This document shows positions 33,611 through 42,685 of a stretch of 64,000 bases of DNA, piece by piece. This DNA comes from SVTX01 sp045577415 (GTDB lineage Bacteria > Bacillota > Clostridia > Oscillospirales > CAG-272). Location: contig JAZNII010000094.1 in the NCBI GenBank assembly GCA_045577415.1, forward strand, positions 1-64,000, read 5' to 3'. A model generated the notes under the pieces. The model worked only from the letters and a program-made list of their open reading frames with translations. It was not told where the DNA came from and did not search any database. Each line of letters begins with the position of its first letter. The stretch's first letter is position 1. The translations under genes and the position numbers were made by a program.

Positions 33611-34033
33611 TTATTTAAGATCTGCTTTGACCTTTTCAACCCAAGCAAGGATAGCGGTCTTTTCTTCTTCGGATACTTTGGAGTCAAAGAGACCGATCTT
33701 GATCTTCATTACGTCGTCAATAACATTGGTGCCTGCCTCACGGAGCAGCTCCTTGGTCTGTTCTACGCACTCGTCGTCACCTGCGGCGAGGATAGCGACG
33801 TTCTGCGCTCTTGCCTTGGTAAGCTCTCTTACATAAAGTCTGTAATCGTCGGGAAGCTTTCCCTTAACGTTTGTAGCCAGAATTACTATTCTTTCTCTGT
33901 CGCAGGGATATGCGGAAGGGATACGGTCAACTGCGTTTACGCTGAGGTCGTATTCAGTCTTGATCATATTTCCGATAGCTGTAAGCTTTTTCTTGCTCTC
34001 AGGGTAACAGAGAACTCTCATTTTGATTGCCAT
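33611..34033 (-). CDS. Small flavodoxin-like protein
   Basis: 140 residues. The alternating pattern (MRVLCYPESKKKLTAIGNMI, then ERIVILATNVKG, then NVAILAAGDDECVEQTKEL) fits a flavodoxin-like alpha/beta fold. The loops show no canonical FMN phosphate site (no TxTGxT), so flavin binding is doubtful. GGAGGAAAACAATT precedes the ATG. It stands alone under a good promoter. Function unknown. Confidence 0.6.
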   Translation of the reverse strand: MAIKMRVLCYPESKKKLTAIGNMIKTEYDLSVNAVDRIPSAYPCDRERIVILATNVKGKLPDDYRLYVRELTKARAQNVAILAAGDDECVEQTKELLREAGTNVIDDVMKIKIGLFDSKVSEEEKTAILAWVEKVKADLK

Positions 34034-34076
34034 AATTGTTTTCCTCCATTAAATAACGGTTATTTTTTGCATTTTA

Positions 34077-34105
34077 ATTCTATCATAAAACATTAGAAAA
34101 ATCAA
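34077..34105 (-). promoter_or_regulatory. Promoter for flavodoxin-like gene
   Basis: TTGATT and TAGAAT on the minus strand are 17 bases apart. Confidence 0.6.
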
Positions 34106-34184
34106 ATGTTTTACTTAAAAAAACTAACTTTCGTTCATTTGAACATAAATCAAACGGTAATTTGTATAATAATGACAATAAAAA

Positions 34185-34910
34185 TCACTTAAATTCGATT
34201 AAATACCTGTCATAAACCTTATTTCGCATGATTATGTAATTACTGCCCGGGTCAAGTCCAAATAAGTTACTGTTTTTCAGCGCGGTAACAAGATATTCGG
34301 GATTCAGATTCTCGGTGCTTCCCGCTGAAAGTATAGTGTTTACAGTCATAGAGCCGTCCTTCGATGAGAAGGATATTTTTTTAATAAACGCGGTAATGTC
34401 TACCTCTTTTTCGCCCGATTTTGATTTTTTTATCATCATTATAGGGGACGAGAACAGATCTGCCGCTTTTTTTTCTGTTTCGGCGCTTATTTCCGACGAG
34501 TTTAATGTGATAGTGTAATCAGCGTAAGCAATATCCGCAAATTTTGTGGTCGGATAATATGCTTCAAGCACGTACATTTCGTCGGTAAGCTGTTCGTTGA
34601 GTTGATTTTTGATCGCGTCAAGCTCGATCTTACGCTCTATTTTAAGATCTGCCATTTCGCACATACTCTCGGTTCCAACCGAAAGGGGAACGCCGAAAAC
34701 AAGCTTTGCATGAGGATTGAATCCTTTTGTGTACCACATAGGTATGCCCGCTCTTACGAGAACTCGGTGAAATGTTCTTTGAAGGTCAAGGTGGGAGATG
34801 AATTGCAGATTTCCGACCTTGCAGAATTTTATCCTTACGGTTTCGGGCGTTTCAAGCATAGGTAGAGAGAGCTTTTTTGCACCTGGAATTATTTCCTTTT
34901 CGGACAACAC
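34185..34910 (-). CDS. TIGR03936 family radical-SAM-associated protein (DUF2344)
   Basis: 241 residues with VRIKFCKVGNLQFISHLDLQ near residue 25 and GFNPHAKLVFGVPLSVG near 62, diagnostic of TIGR03936. In many bacteria this domain is fused to the C-terminus of a TIGR03960 radical SAM protein. Here the two are separate genes whose ends overlap by 22 bases, which supports a joint function. The reaction is unknown. Confidence 0.9.
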   Translation of the reverse strand: MLSEKEIIPGAKKLSLPMLETPETVRIKFCKVGNLQFISHLDLQRTFHRVLVRAGIPMWYTKGFNPHAKLVFGVPLSVGTESMCEMADLKIERKIELDAIKNQLNEQLTDEMYVLEAYYPTTKFADIAYADYTITLNSSEISAETEKKAADLFSSPIMMIKKSKSGEKEVDITAFIKKISFSSKDGSMTVNTILSAGSTENLNPEYLVTALKNSNLFGLDPGSNYIIMRNKVYDRYLIEFK

Positions 34911-36745
34911 GATCTCTCACCTCCAAGTCTGTTTGCTCCGCAACCTGAGCATTTTTCGCGGCAGTTGGGAGTGGTCGCTCCCTCGTGAGCCTTTTTGTTT
35001 TCTCTAATGAGGAATTCCTTGGTTACACCGCAATCGATAATATCCCAAGGCAACACCTCGTCATAGGAATACCGTCTGTTGGCGTAAAATGCGGGATCTA
35101 CACCCGAATGCTCAAATACACTTATCCACTTATCATAATCAAAGAATTCGCTCCAGGCGTCAAATTTAAAGCCCTCGCGGCAAGCCAATTCAAGGGCGGG
35201 AGCAAGTCTTCTGTCTCCGCGCGCAAGAATAGCCTCTATACGACATATCTCTGCCTCATGATGCTGATATTTTATTTTTCTGTCGGTAACGCACTTGCCC
35301 ACGAATTCCTGCTTTTCCTTGATGACATCAAGTGTGTCCTGCGGTTCCCATTGGAATGGGGTAAAGGGTTTAGGAATAAAAGGTGAAACGCTGAAGGTCA
35401 CCTGAGGAGACTTTGCGCGGTTTCTGTTGGGATTGGCGTAAAACGCTTCGATAACTTTTTTCGCAAGTACCGGGATGCCTTCAAGATCCTCGTAGGTCTC
35501 GGTGGGAAGTCCCTGCATAAAGTAAAGCTTGACTTGTGTCTTACCGGTATCAAAAGCTACGTTGACCGCTCTCATAAGATCATCCTCAAGGACATTCTTG
35601 TTGATAACGTCACGAAGCCTTTGAGTTCCTGCCTCGGGAGCAAAGGTAAGAGACGATGAGCGAACCGATGCGACCTTTTCCATTAATTCCTTTGTAAAGC
35701 TATCGACACGCAGAGACGGCAGGGAAAAGCTGACCATATTCTCCTGTGTCCAATCAAGAAGCTTGTCTGTTAACTCGGGAAGTCCGGTGTAATCGCTGAT
35801 AGACAGGGAAGCTAAGGAGATCTCCTCGTATCCCGTGTTTTCAAAGATACATTTTGCCTGTTCGTTCAGTACATCTGGCGACTTTTCTCTAACAGGGCGA
35901 TAAATAATACCTGCCTGACAAAATCGGCATCCGCGGATACATCCTCTGAACACCTCAAGCATTATTCTATCGTGAACGACCTCGGTGTAAGGCATTATAG
36001 CGTAATCGGGGAAAGGAGCCTTGTCGAGGTCTTCAATGATGCGCTTTGTGATCTTGGAGGGAATGTCATCGTAAATTGGAGTATAAGCTTTAATGGTTCC
36101 GTCATCGTTGTACGTTACATCGTAGAGAGATGGAACATAGACGCCGGGGATGTTTTTTGCTGCCTCATGCAAAAAGTCTGCCTTGGTGTAAGTCCCCTCG
36201 TCCTTCATTTTTATGTAGAGCTTTACGATCTCCACAAGCATACTTTCTCCTTCGCCTATATTGAACAGGTCGAAAAAGTCGGCAACAGGCTCGGGGTTAT
36301 ATGCACACGGACCACCGCCGATAACGAGAGGAAATTCTTCGCCTCTGTCGCACGCACGGAAAGGAATACCTGAAAGCTCCAGCATATTTAGAACATTGGT
36401 ATAGGACATCTCGTATTGGAGAGTAAATCCAAGGAAGTCAAAATCCCGCACCGGATCCTTGCTTTCATGCGCCCAAAGAGGAATGTTATGCTCGGCCATC
36501 TTCTCTTGCATGTCGACCCACGGGTCGTACACACGCTCGCACCAGATGTCCTCCTCACGGTTAAGACAGTCGTACAGTATACGAACGCCGAGATTGGACA
36601 TTCCTATCTCATATGTGTCGGGAAAAGCAAAGGCAAATCGTGCTTTGACGGTTGATTTATCTTTTATGATCTGTCCGTATTCACCGCCCGAATACCGTCC
36701 GGGCTTTGATACTTGCTTTAAAATTGAATAAAAATTATCTTTCAT
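34889..36745 (-). CDS. TIGR03960 family B12-binding-type radical SAM protein
   Basis: 618 residues. A cobalamin-binding-like N-terminal domain (about 1-230, with IGMSNLGVRILYDCLN) precedes the radical SAM core. The cluster motif is CIRGCRFCQAG (about 267-277, CxxxCxxC), followed by ISLASLSISDYTGLPEL and SLPSLRVDSF. The C-terminus carries a second Cys-rich segment (NCREKCSGCGANRLGG and SCC), possibly another metal site. It probably modifies RNA or protein with the downstream TIGR03936 partner; the substrate is unknown. Confidence 0.92.
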   Translation of the reverse strand: MKDNFYSILKQVSKPGRYSGGEYGQIIKDKSTVKARFAFAFPDTYEIGMSNLGVRILYDCLNREEDIWCERVYDPWVDMQEKMAEHNIPLWAHESKDPVRDFDFLGFTLQYEMSYTNVLNMLELSGIPFRACDRGEEFPLVIGGGPCAYNPEPVADFFDLFNIGEGESMLVEIVKLYIKMKDEGTYTKADFLHEAAKNIPGVYVPSLYDVTYNDDGTIKAYTPIYDDIPSKITKRIIEDLDKAPFPDYAIMPYTEVVHDRIMLEVFRGCIRGCRFCQAGIIYRPVREKSPDVLNEQAKCIFENTGYEEISLASLSISDYTGLPELTDKLLDWTQENMVSFSLPSLRVDSFTKELMEKVASVRSSSLTFAPEAGTQRLRDVINKNVLEDDLMRAVNVAFDTGKTQVKLYFMQGLPTETYEDLEGIPVLAKKVIEAFYANPNRNRAKSPQVTFSVSPFIPKPFTPFQWEPQDTLDVIKEKQEFVGKCVTDRKIKYQHHEAEICRIEAILARGDRRLAPALELACREGFKFDAWSEFFDYDKWISVFEHSGVDPAFYANRRYSYDEVLPWDIIDCGVTKEFLIRENKKAHEGATTPNCREKCSGCGANRLGGERSCCPKRK

Positions 36746-36785
36746 TTAAGGGTTGCTCCGTTATTGCAACGGTCATTGCAATAGT

Positions 36786-39662
36786 TTATTTATTTTTGTT
36801 TCTGACGATTTGAATGATCTCAACTGCAACGGGGATCAAGCTTGCGATCATCAACGCGTTAATAACAGACGTAAGGTGCGATCTGATTGTCACCAGCAGA
36901 TCAAGCTCGAATGAGCCTTGAGCAACGAATACGGTCAAGGCACAAGCAAGCAATAAGCCAAAGACAATAGTTGCAATATTGATAAGCTTATTGATTTTGA
37001 TTTGACGTGTCATTTTAGAGCTTGATGAGATAGCGTCAGCAAGGCTTGTGGGATCTGCGGAGGACACCACACATCCGTCGCACATGTCAAGGCACTCAAC
37101 AGACTCATAGCGATCAGGCTTGATGACGTTTATGCTTGATATTGAGCGTCCTTTGTTCTGCTCATAGTAGAGATCGTTGATCTGCGGCTCATAGGTCTGA
37201 ACGCGAACCTTGATTCCGGATTTGTGTAGCGAGTCAGACATTTTTAAGAATTTAGGTTTGATTCGGCTGTTGATGATGAATCCTAATTTAGGGATGCCGT
37301 CAAACGCCATGAAAATCACCGATCTGTCAGAACCTTTGGTTGCCGTGGAGAGATTAGTGTCGGTCTTGACCTTGATATTATGTGATTGCATATATTGCTT
37401 GTCTCCAAGTAATATATTGATGGACGAATCAAAATAGATGTCAATACCGTTATCGGTTATCTGGTTAATTACGATGTCGTGCGAGCCGTCGCCGTCAGCT
37501 TTGATGTATTTAGCACCAATCATTGCGAGAGGACCGCCCAAGGCATTAAATATCTCGTAAGCTATTTTAAGGGATTCGATTGTGTCAGATCTGCCACTTG
37601 GGTGTATTTCAGTATACCCGGTTATTTCCAAAGAGTCACTGTCGCGGAAGATCAAGGTGGTCGCCTTTGACATTTCTTCGGGTGCCAAATTGCCAATATA
37701 CGCAGTGTTTTTGTCAACCATGCAGCAGGATAGGACGTAATGTATCAGGGGCGAAGAGAACAAGCAGGATATCGGGATGCTGAAAAGCAGAGTCAGCATA
37801 GCCAATGAAAGTCCCAGCATCAAGCTTTTGGTTATAAAAAAGACCGATATTCCGACCATGATCGAAACTATAGGCGCTATACCTATAAGGTACATTGGTT
37901 TTATAACGAGATTTTCATTTTGCGATGTTTTTCTGAAATATCCGCTGATAAGCTTCGTTTGACGAATTGTGAATTCATGCTCGGAATCGTTGTTTATTGC
38001 TCCTTGCTTTTCTGCGGTATAAAGAGTTTTAGAGGATGCTATGATATTAAAGACTTTGCGTTCCTTTATACAGTTCAACAAGTCGGATACTAAGGATAAC
38101 ACCGCATATATCGAAACGCAAAAGCCGAAAAGCATGAGGTCGTCGGGATTTATTGCTTCCGAACAAATGGTGAATCCCAAAAGTGAAAAAACAGCATACA
38201 GAACGTATGTGGCAGCCACAAAAACAAATAGGGTATTGGGGCTTGTTTCCAATTTCATCAGCTTATTGAATCCGGAAATCAGCTTTTTATAAAGAATTGC
38301 TACTATTGCTACAATAAGAGAAAATTCCATCAACAGAAAAGCCGGGAAGCTGGTTGCTTTATCGGAAAAGAATTCAAACGAGAATGTCAGGTAAAGTATT
38401 AATAAAGAAATTGTTGATACAACTGACAGAAGAATTACAAGATTTCTGTTGTTGATCTTATATTTTTCTTGAATTTCGGGTATCTGTTTTCTATTTGTCA
38501 GCTCCTTGCCGCAAAAGCCAAATACTTTTCTGGTAGAGTCGGGAGTGAAGTATTCGTCTGCCTCCAACAATACCTGCTGAGTCTTTTTATCTCCTACCGT
38601 TGACCTTATTTCATTGTCGTAACCGAATTTTAACAAAAGAGAAATATCGTTAGAATCGAATGCATCCTCGTTGGCTTTCTGTTTGGTCTTTGACGCCTTG
38701 TCAGCTGCTTGGCTATTTTGCTGTATATTGTGTACGGCGATTAATTCTGCATTAGTACCTAGTGTAGGAAGTGTTTCTTGTAACGGGTCGGATGTATATT
38801 CTGAAGGAGACAGAATGATACGAGGGAGGGAAGAAGCTTCAATCTTATTCTCCGCATCGCTTGATGTTTCAGTGTTTTCCTCGTATATTGTATATTCTTC
38901 GTCTTCGACCGCAAAAGCTGCATCAGGTTCATCATTTGACGAATCGACAGCAATATTGATTTCGTCAATATCGTCAATATCGTCAATATCGTCAACGTCT
39001 TCATAATCGTCCAAAACGACATCTTCATCGGCGTTGATAGAGTGTATGGATTCATCATCCAAGCCGTTATACGATTCCGTTGCAACGATTTCTTTTTCAA
39101 CTTCTTTAATGCTTTGGGGTTCTTCGACCTCCAAAGACGCATCATCTGTTTCGGGTGATGCATCGATAATGCTTTCTATGGCATTGCCGCTTTCCTCGGG
39201 CTTGCTTTGAGCAGTCTTCCCTGAAAACATTATGCTCAATACATTATCCACCGCTACTTTGTCGTCATTTTCCGGTTGAGAAGAATTTTGTTTGTCAAGC
39301 TCGTTTTCATCGGGATTTTCCGATTCTGTTATTTCAACAGATTCTGTATCGTTAACTGTCAAATCATCCTGTTCCGATGCTTCTGTAATTGCTTCGACAT
39401 CTTTTTCGGAGCTGCAAGGCGTATCGATAGCGTCTTCGGATTGTAAGATGTTTTCTGAATCAATTTCAATAGAGTTATCATCTTTATTGGATGCGAACAG
39501 CTTGCCCAAGATTTCGTTAAGCTCTGTATCTTCTTCGCTCTCAGGGGATTCAAGCAAATCATCTTCCAGCATATTATCTAATGAATCTGATCCGTAAGAT
39601 TTTTTTAGCTGTTCCAATATTACGTCAAGCTCGTTTTTTCCTTTTTTGCTTTGCTTGGACAC
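36786..39662 (-). CDS. P1B-ATPase-like membrane protein without catalytic residues
   Basis: 958 residues from a GTG with GGAGG eight bases upstream. Residues about 1-340 are acidic, Ser/Asp/Glu-rich and low complexity. Four spans (about 404-520), a short soluble stretch and two more spans follow. The part after about residue 660 aligns by eye to heavy-metal P-type ATPases. ATTLIFRDSDSLEIT stands where VVFDKTGTLT should be; GIDIYFDSSINILLGDKQYM matches the nucleotide-domain G-x-LVGN region; RIKPKFLK matches DxxRP; GIKVRVQTYEPQ replaces GIKVxMLTGDN; two final spans follow. The TGES, DKTGT, TGDN and GDGxND motifs are all absent. It is probably a pseudo-transporter; function unknown. It lies between rlmB and the radical SAM genes. 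Confidence 0.75.
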   Translation of the reverse strand: MSKQSKKGKNELDVILEQLKKSYGSDSLDNMLEDDLLESPESEEDTELNEILGKLFASNKDDNSIEIDSENILQSEDAIDTPCSSEKDVEAITEASEQDDLTVNDTESVEITESENPDENELDKQNSSQPENDDKVAVDNVLSIMFSGKTAQSKPEESGNAIESIIDASPETDDASLEVEEPQSIKEVEKEIVATESYNGLDDESIHSINADEDVVLDDYEDVDDIDDIDDIDEINIAVDSSNDEPDAAFAVEDEEYTIYEENTETSSDAENKIEASSLPRIILSPSEYTSDPLQETLPTLGTNAELIAVHNIQQNSQAADKASKTKQKANEDAFDSNDISLLLKFGYDNEIRSTVGDKKTQQVLLEADEYFTPDSTRKVFGFCGKELTNRKQIPEIQEKYKINNRNLVILLSVVSTISLLILYLTFSFEFFSDKATSFPAFLLMEFSLIVAIVAILYKKLISGFNKLMKLETSPNTLFVFVAATYVLYAVFSLLGFTICSEAINPDDLMLFGFCVSIYAVLSLVSDLLNCIKERKVFNIIASSKTLYTAEKQGAINNDSEHEFTIRQTKLISGYFRKTSQNENLVIKPMYLIGIAPIVSIMVGISVFFITKSLMLGLSLAMLTLLFSIPISCLFSSPLIHYVLSCCMVDKNTAYIGNLAPEEMSKATTLIFRDSDSLEITGYTEIHPSGRSDTIESLKIAYEIFNALGGPLAMIGAKYIKADGDGSHDIVINQITDNGIDIYFDSSINILLGDKQYMQSHNIKVKTDTNLSTATKGSDRSVIFMAFDGIPKLGFIINSRIKPKFLKMSDSLHKSGIKVRVQTYEPQINDLYYEQNKGRSISSINVIKPDRYESVECLDMCDGCVVSSADPTSLADAISSSSKMTRQIKINKLINIATIVFGLLLACALTVFVAQGSFELDLLVTIRSHLTSVINALMIASLIPVAVEIIQIVRNKNK
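38962..38997. repeat. 9-bp tandem repeat inside the pseudo-ATPase gene
   Basis: TCGTCAATA is present three times in tandem plus an imperfect fourth copy, encoding DDI triplets (about residues 222-234). Copy number could change by slippage without breaking the frame. Confidence 0.85.
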
Positions 39663-39698
39663 AAAAGATTCCTCCTTCTGCTGAAATTTGAATCTGTT

Positions 39699-40580
39699 TT
39701 ACTTTGTTCTGTTTTGCTTTGCCGCTTCGCAAAGAATTACGGATGCTGCTGTGGAAACATTAAATGAATTGACCTTGCCGTACATAGGAATAGAGGTGAG
39801 AGCATCGCAATTCTCAATGACTATCTGCGAAACTCCATTTCCTTCGCTTCCAAACACGAGGGCGCAGGGACCTTTGAAATCTGTTTCGTAATAAGGTTTT
39901 CCACCCGCCTCGGCGGCAAACACCCAAACGCCTTTTTCCTTGAGAGAAAGTATAGTGTTGGATATGTTGGACACCTTTGCAATAGCCATGTGTTCGATAG
40001 CTCCCGCGGATGCCTTTGAAACTAAAGGCGTAAGACCCGTTGAACGTCTCTTGGGAATAATAATTCCATGGGCGCCAGCGCCCTCGGCACATCTGATCAA
40101 TGCTCCAAGATTGTAGGGGTCGGTTATACCGTCGGCTATAACAATGAGAGGAGCTTCGCCACGATCTTCGGCAATTTTCAGTATGTCTTCGACGCTGCAA
40201 TATTCCTTTTCAGATGCCATAGCAATAACTCCCTGATGGGGAGCAAAGCCGGCCATGGAGTCAAGCTTGGCTTTATCGGTTTCCACAACGGGGATGCCTT
40301 TTTCTACTGCCATTGCTACCAAAACGACTATCGAGCCTTCTCGCTCTCCCTTTTGAACCAGGAGCTTGTCTATTTCGCGGTTGGATTTCAAAAGCTCTCT
40401 TACTGCATTTCGACCGATAACAAGACCTGCACCATCCTCGGAGTTGGATATAGCCTCGTCTCTTGAGGAATATTTTGTGTATTTCTCGCGGTAATCGTAA
40501 GAACGCTTCGAAAACTCTTTGCTTTTGTTATTGCTGTGATAGCCGTTGTTTTTTTTACTGAATCGGTTGTTTTTTTCCAT
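39699..40580 (-). CDS. rlmB: 23S rRNA 2'-O-ribose methyltransferase, RlmB/TrmH family
   Basis: 293 residues. A Lys/Asn/Ser-rich tail (about 1-50) precedes the substrate-binding domain (VIGRNAVRELLKS, about 53-65) and the SPOUT methylase domain. SPOUT motifs are DGITDPYNLGALIRCAEGAG, then LVFGSEGNGVS, then SIPMYGKVNSFNVSTAASVI, which together form the trefoil-knot SAM site. By homology it methylates G2251 of 23S rRNA, although members may act on other sites. It leads the run of rlmB, pseudo-ATPase and two radical-SAM family genes. Confidence 0.9.
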   Translation of the reverse strand: MEKNNRFSKKNNGYHSNNKSKEFSKRSYDYREKYTKYSSRDEAISNSEDGAGLVIGRNAVRELLKSNREIDKLLVQKGEREGSIVVLVAMAVEKGIPVVETDKAKLDSMAGFAPHQGVIAMASEKEYCSVEDILKIAEDRGEAPLIVIADGITDPYNLGALIRCAEGAGAHGIIIPKRRSTGLTPLVSKASAGAIEHMAIAKVSNISNTILSLKEKGVWVFAAEAGGKPYYETDFKGPCALVFGSEGNGVSQIVIENCDALTSIPMYGKVNSFNVSTAASVILCEAAKQNRTK

Positions 40581-40621
40581 AATAGTTTGTCCTATGTCTT
40601 GTATAAATAATAATTAATTAT

Positions 40622-40650
40622 ATTATAACATATTTTTGCCTTTTTGTATA
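40622..40650 (-). promoter_or_regulatory. Possible promoter for rlmB run
   Basis: TATAAT on the minus strand has TATACA 17 bases upstream; the -35 match is only moderate. Confidence 0.45.
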
Positions 40651-40679
40651 TAGATTTTTATAATTAATTCTATTTTTAC

Positions 40680-40720
40680 AACAAAAAACATATCCGAATG
40701 CGGTTTGCTTGCGGATATGT
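40680..40720 (-). terminator. Terminator after small membrane protein
   Basis: A nine-bp stem (ACATATCCG) with a 15-base loop and a T-run on the minus strand. Confidence 0.75.
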
Positions 40721-41005
40721 TCATCTTGCATCGGGATCAAAGCTATCGCGATCCTCGTAAGTATCATCAGCAGAGTGTTTAGAACGTCGTTTATTGCTTG
40801 CTATTATTATAAAAATAAACAAAACTGCAACTACCAATGCTGAAAACGGGGATTTGTCAAGGGCATTGAAAAGCGCGCCTGCTCCAGCGGATGCGATAAT
40901 GCCTATTATTCCTAACAATTTTCTCTTTTTCAGAAAGCCAAAGCACAAGGGAACTATTCCGCATAAGACACCGACAAAAAAACCGATAATGATCTTTGTT
41001 TCCAT
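40721..41005 (-). CDS. Small membrane protein, unknown
   Basis: 94 residues with three hydrophobic stretches (about 4-24, 29-46, 52-70) and a charged C-terminal tail rich in Asp, Arg and Ser. A G-rich ribosome site (AAGGGGGG) precedes the ATG. The family is not recognised. It is a single-gene unit with its own promoter and terminator. Confidence 0.6.
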   Translation of the reverse strand: METKIIIGFFVGVLCGIVPLCFGFLKKRKLLGIIGIIASAGAGALFNALDKSPFSALVVAVLFIFIIIASNKRRSKHSADDTYEDRDSFDPDAR

Positions 41006-41045
41006 AGTTTCTACGCCCCCCCTTATAAATGTACTTTCTTATTTA

Positions 41046-41074
41046 ATTTTAACACGCTATTAAATAAAAGTCAA
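41046..41074 (-). promoter_or_regulatory. Promoter for small membrane protein
   Basis: TTGACT and TAAAAT on the minus strand are 17 bases apart. Confidence 0.6.
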
Positions 41075-41137
41075 CATTTTTTGAATAAATAATACGAAGA
41101 TTTTTGCTAAAAATAATATGAGAAAGGAGTTGAAACA

Positions 41138-41923
41138 ATGAGAAACAAAATAACACTTTCATCGATATTATTAGTTGTATTATCAATGCTTTTCGCAATT
41201 CCAACAAATGCAGCTAACAGCGCTGAATATAATTGGTATTGCGTACACAGAAAGGATCATTTGCAACCGTCCGCAGATCCTCAATTTGAGTTTATTGAAA
41301 ACCTTGACGGTTACTATATTGACAAGCAAAACGGAGACGATTGTGAGGACAAGGTAATTTATCTCACCTTTGATGCGGGATATGAGAACGGCAATATAGA
41401 GAAAACTCTGGATATATTAAAAAGTCAAAACGTATCGGGCGCATTTTTTATTTTAGGCAATCTTATTAAGTCTAATCCCGAAATCGTTACCCGTATGTTT
41501 GAAGAAGGACATCTGGTTTGTAATCATACCTATTCTCACAAGTCTATGATCAACAAGACGGCAGAAGAATTTAAAAACGAGTTAGTTTTGCTTGAAAATG
41601 CTTGCCGCGATAAAATTGGATATAATATTGCAAAGTATTACCGCCCCCCTGAAGGAAAATTTGATGAAGCGTCTTTAAGCTATGCCAGGTCTATGGGATA
41701 CAAAACGGTATTTTGGAGCTTTGCTTATGCTGATTGGGATAACAACAAGCAAATGACTCCCGAAAAAGCTAAAGCGAAAATACTTGATAATATTCATAAC
41801 GGCGAGGTAATGCTGCTCCATCCCACGTCATCAACAAACGCTCAAATACTTGAGGAGGTCATAATAACTCTCAAGTCACAAGGATATCGCTTCGGCACGT
41901 TAGACGAGCTTTGCGAACGGTAA
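41138..41923 (+). CDS. pdaA: Polysaccharide deacetylase, PdaA type
   Basis: 261 residues with a Sec signal peptide (about 1-25, ending in NAANS). The NodB domain has the PdaA-specific YLTFDAGYENGNIEKTL (metal Asp about 75), NHTYSHKSM with both metal His residues, RPPEGKFDEASL and the final VMLLHPTS with catalytic His. PdaA enzymes deacetylate muramic acid so that muramic-delta-lactam can form in spore cortex, fitting the sporulation gene spoIIID nearby. AAAGGAG precedes the ATG. Confidence 0.9.
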   Translation: MRNKITLSSILLVVLSMLFAIPTNAANSAEYNWYCVHRKDHLQPSADPQFEFIENLDGYYIDKQNGDDCEDKVIYLTFDAGYENGNIEKTLDILKSQNVSGAFFILGNLIKSNPEIVTRMFEEGHLVCNHTYSHKSMINKTAEEFKNELVLLENACRDKIGYNIAKYYRPPEGKFDEASLSYARSMGYKTVFWSFAYADWDNNKQMTPEKAKAKILDNIHNGEVMLLHPTSSTNAQILEEVIITLKSQGYRFGTLDELCER

Positions 41924-41928
41924 TAAAT

Positions 41929-42642
41929 ATGTTTAAAACAGTAAGACTCGTGTCTTTTGTATTGATTATTGTCGTAGTAATAAATATTTTATGCACCGTA
42001 AACGTATTGGGTTCTTCACAAAATTGCGTTTCTGACAACGATGTAGATATATACCGTAAAAAAGACAATGAATTTATGAAGATAGCCCTTACCTTTGACG
42101 ACGGTCCTCACCCACGATACACTCCTCAGATACTGGACATTCTGGACAAATACGGGATCAAAGCGACTTTTTTTGCAATAGGTATCAACGCAGACCGCTA
42201 TCCCGACGCAATGGAAATGGTCATAAGCAGAGGACACGAGATAGGGAATCATACCTATACGCATCCCCACGTCGACCGATTGGATTCGATAACTCTTTAT
42301 AGCGAGGTGGAAAAATGCGAATCTGCTCTGTATAGCCATACCGATTGTAAAACAAAGCTGTTCAGACCGCCCGAAGGCATGATAGACGGCTATGTAAAGA
42401 GCGTTATAAAGCAGCTTGACTATAAGGTTATCCTTTGGGATATAGACACTATGGATTGGGCGCATACTCCGCCCGAGAAGATTGCGCGGAACGTTATCGA
42501 CCGTGTATCCTCGGGAGATATAATTCTCATGCACGACTATATTTCTTATAACAGTCCAACACCAGAGGCGCTAGAGCTTTTCATACCCGTTTTGCTTGAA
42601 AAGGGATATAAATTCGTAGTGATAAGCGAGCTTATCTCGTAA
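41929..42642 (+). CDS. Second polysaccharide deacetylase (NodB domain)
   Basis: 237 residues with an N-terminal membrane/signal segment (about 5-27). Intact NodB motifs: ALTFDDGPHPRYTP (catalytic and metal Asp), IGNHTYTHPHVDRL (metal His pair), FRPPEGMID and ILMHDY. It starts five bases after the pdaA stop and is surely co-transcribed. The target may be peptidoglycan GlcNAc or another surface glycan. It resembles generic peptidoglycan deacetylases more than PdaA. Confidence 0.9.
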   Translation: MFKTVRLVSFVLIIVVVINILCTVNVLGSSQNCVSDNDVDIYRKKDNEFMKIALTFDDGPHPRYTPQILDILDKYGIKATFFAIGINADRYPDAMEMVISRGHEIGNHTYTHPHVDRLDSITLYSEVEKCESALYSHTDCKTKLFRPPEGMIDGYVKSVIKQLDYKVILWDIDTMDWAHTPPEKIARNVIDRVSSGDIILMHDYISYNSPTPEALELFIPVLLEKGYKFVVISELIS

Positions 42643-42649
42643 TGATAAA

Positions 42650-42682
42650 AAAGCCCCGAAATCAATAGGATTTCGGAGCTTT
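42650..42682. terminator. Terminator after the deacetylase pair
   Basis: Arms AAAGCCCCGAAATC and GATTTCGGAGCTTT with one mismatch, followed by a T-rich stretch. It is shared with the convergent gene. Confidence 0.8.
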
Positions 42683-42685
42683 ATT

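Noticed and set aside
38671..39006. 111-codon Ser-rich plus-strand frame
   Set aside because: Antisense of the Asp/Glu-rich tail of the pseudo-ATPase; Ser-richness follows from that composition.
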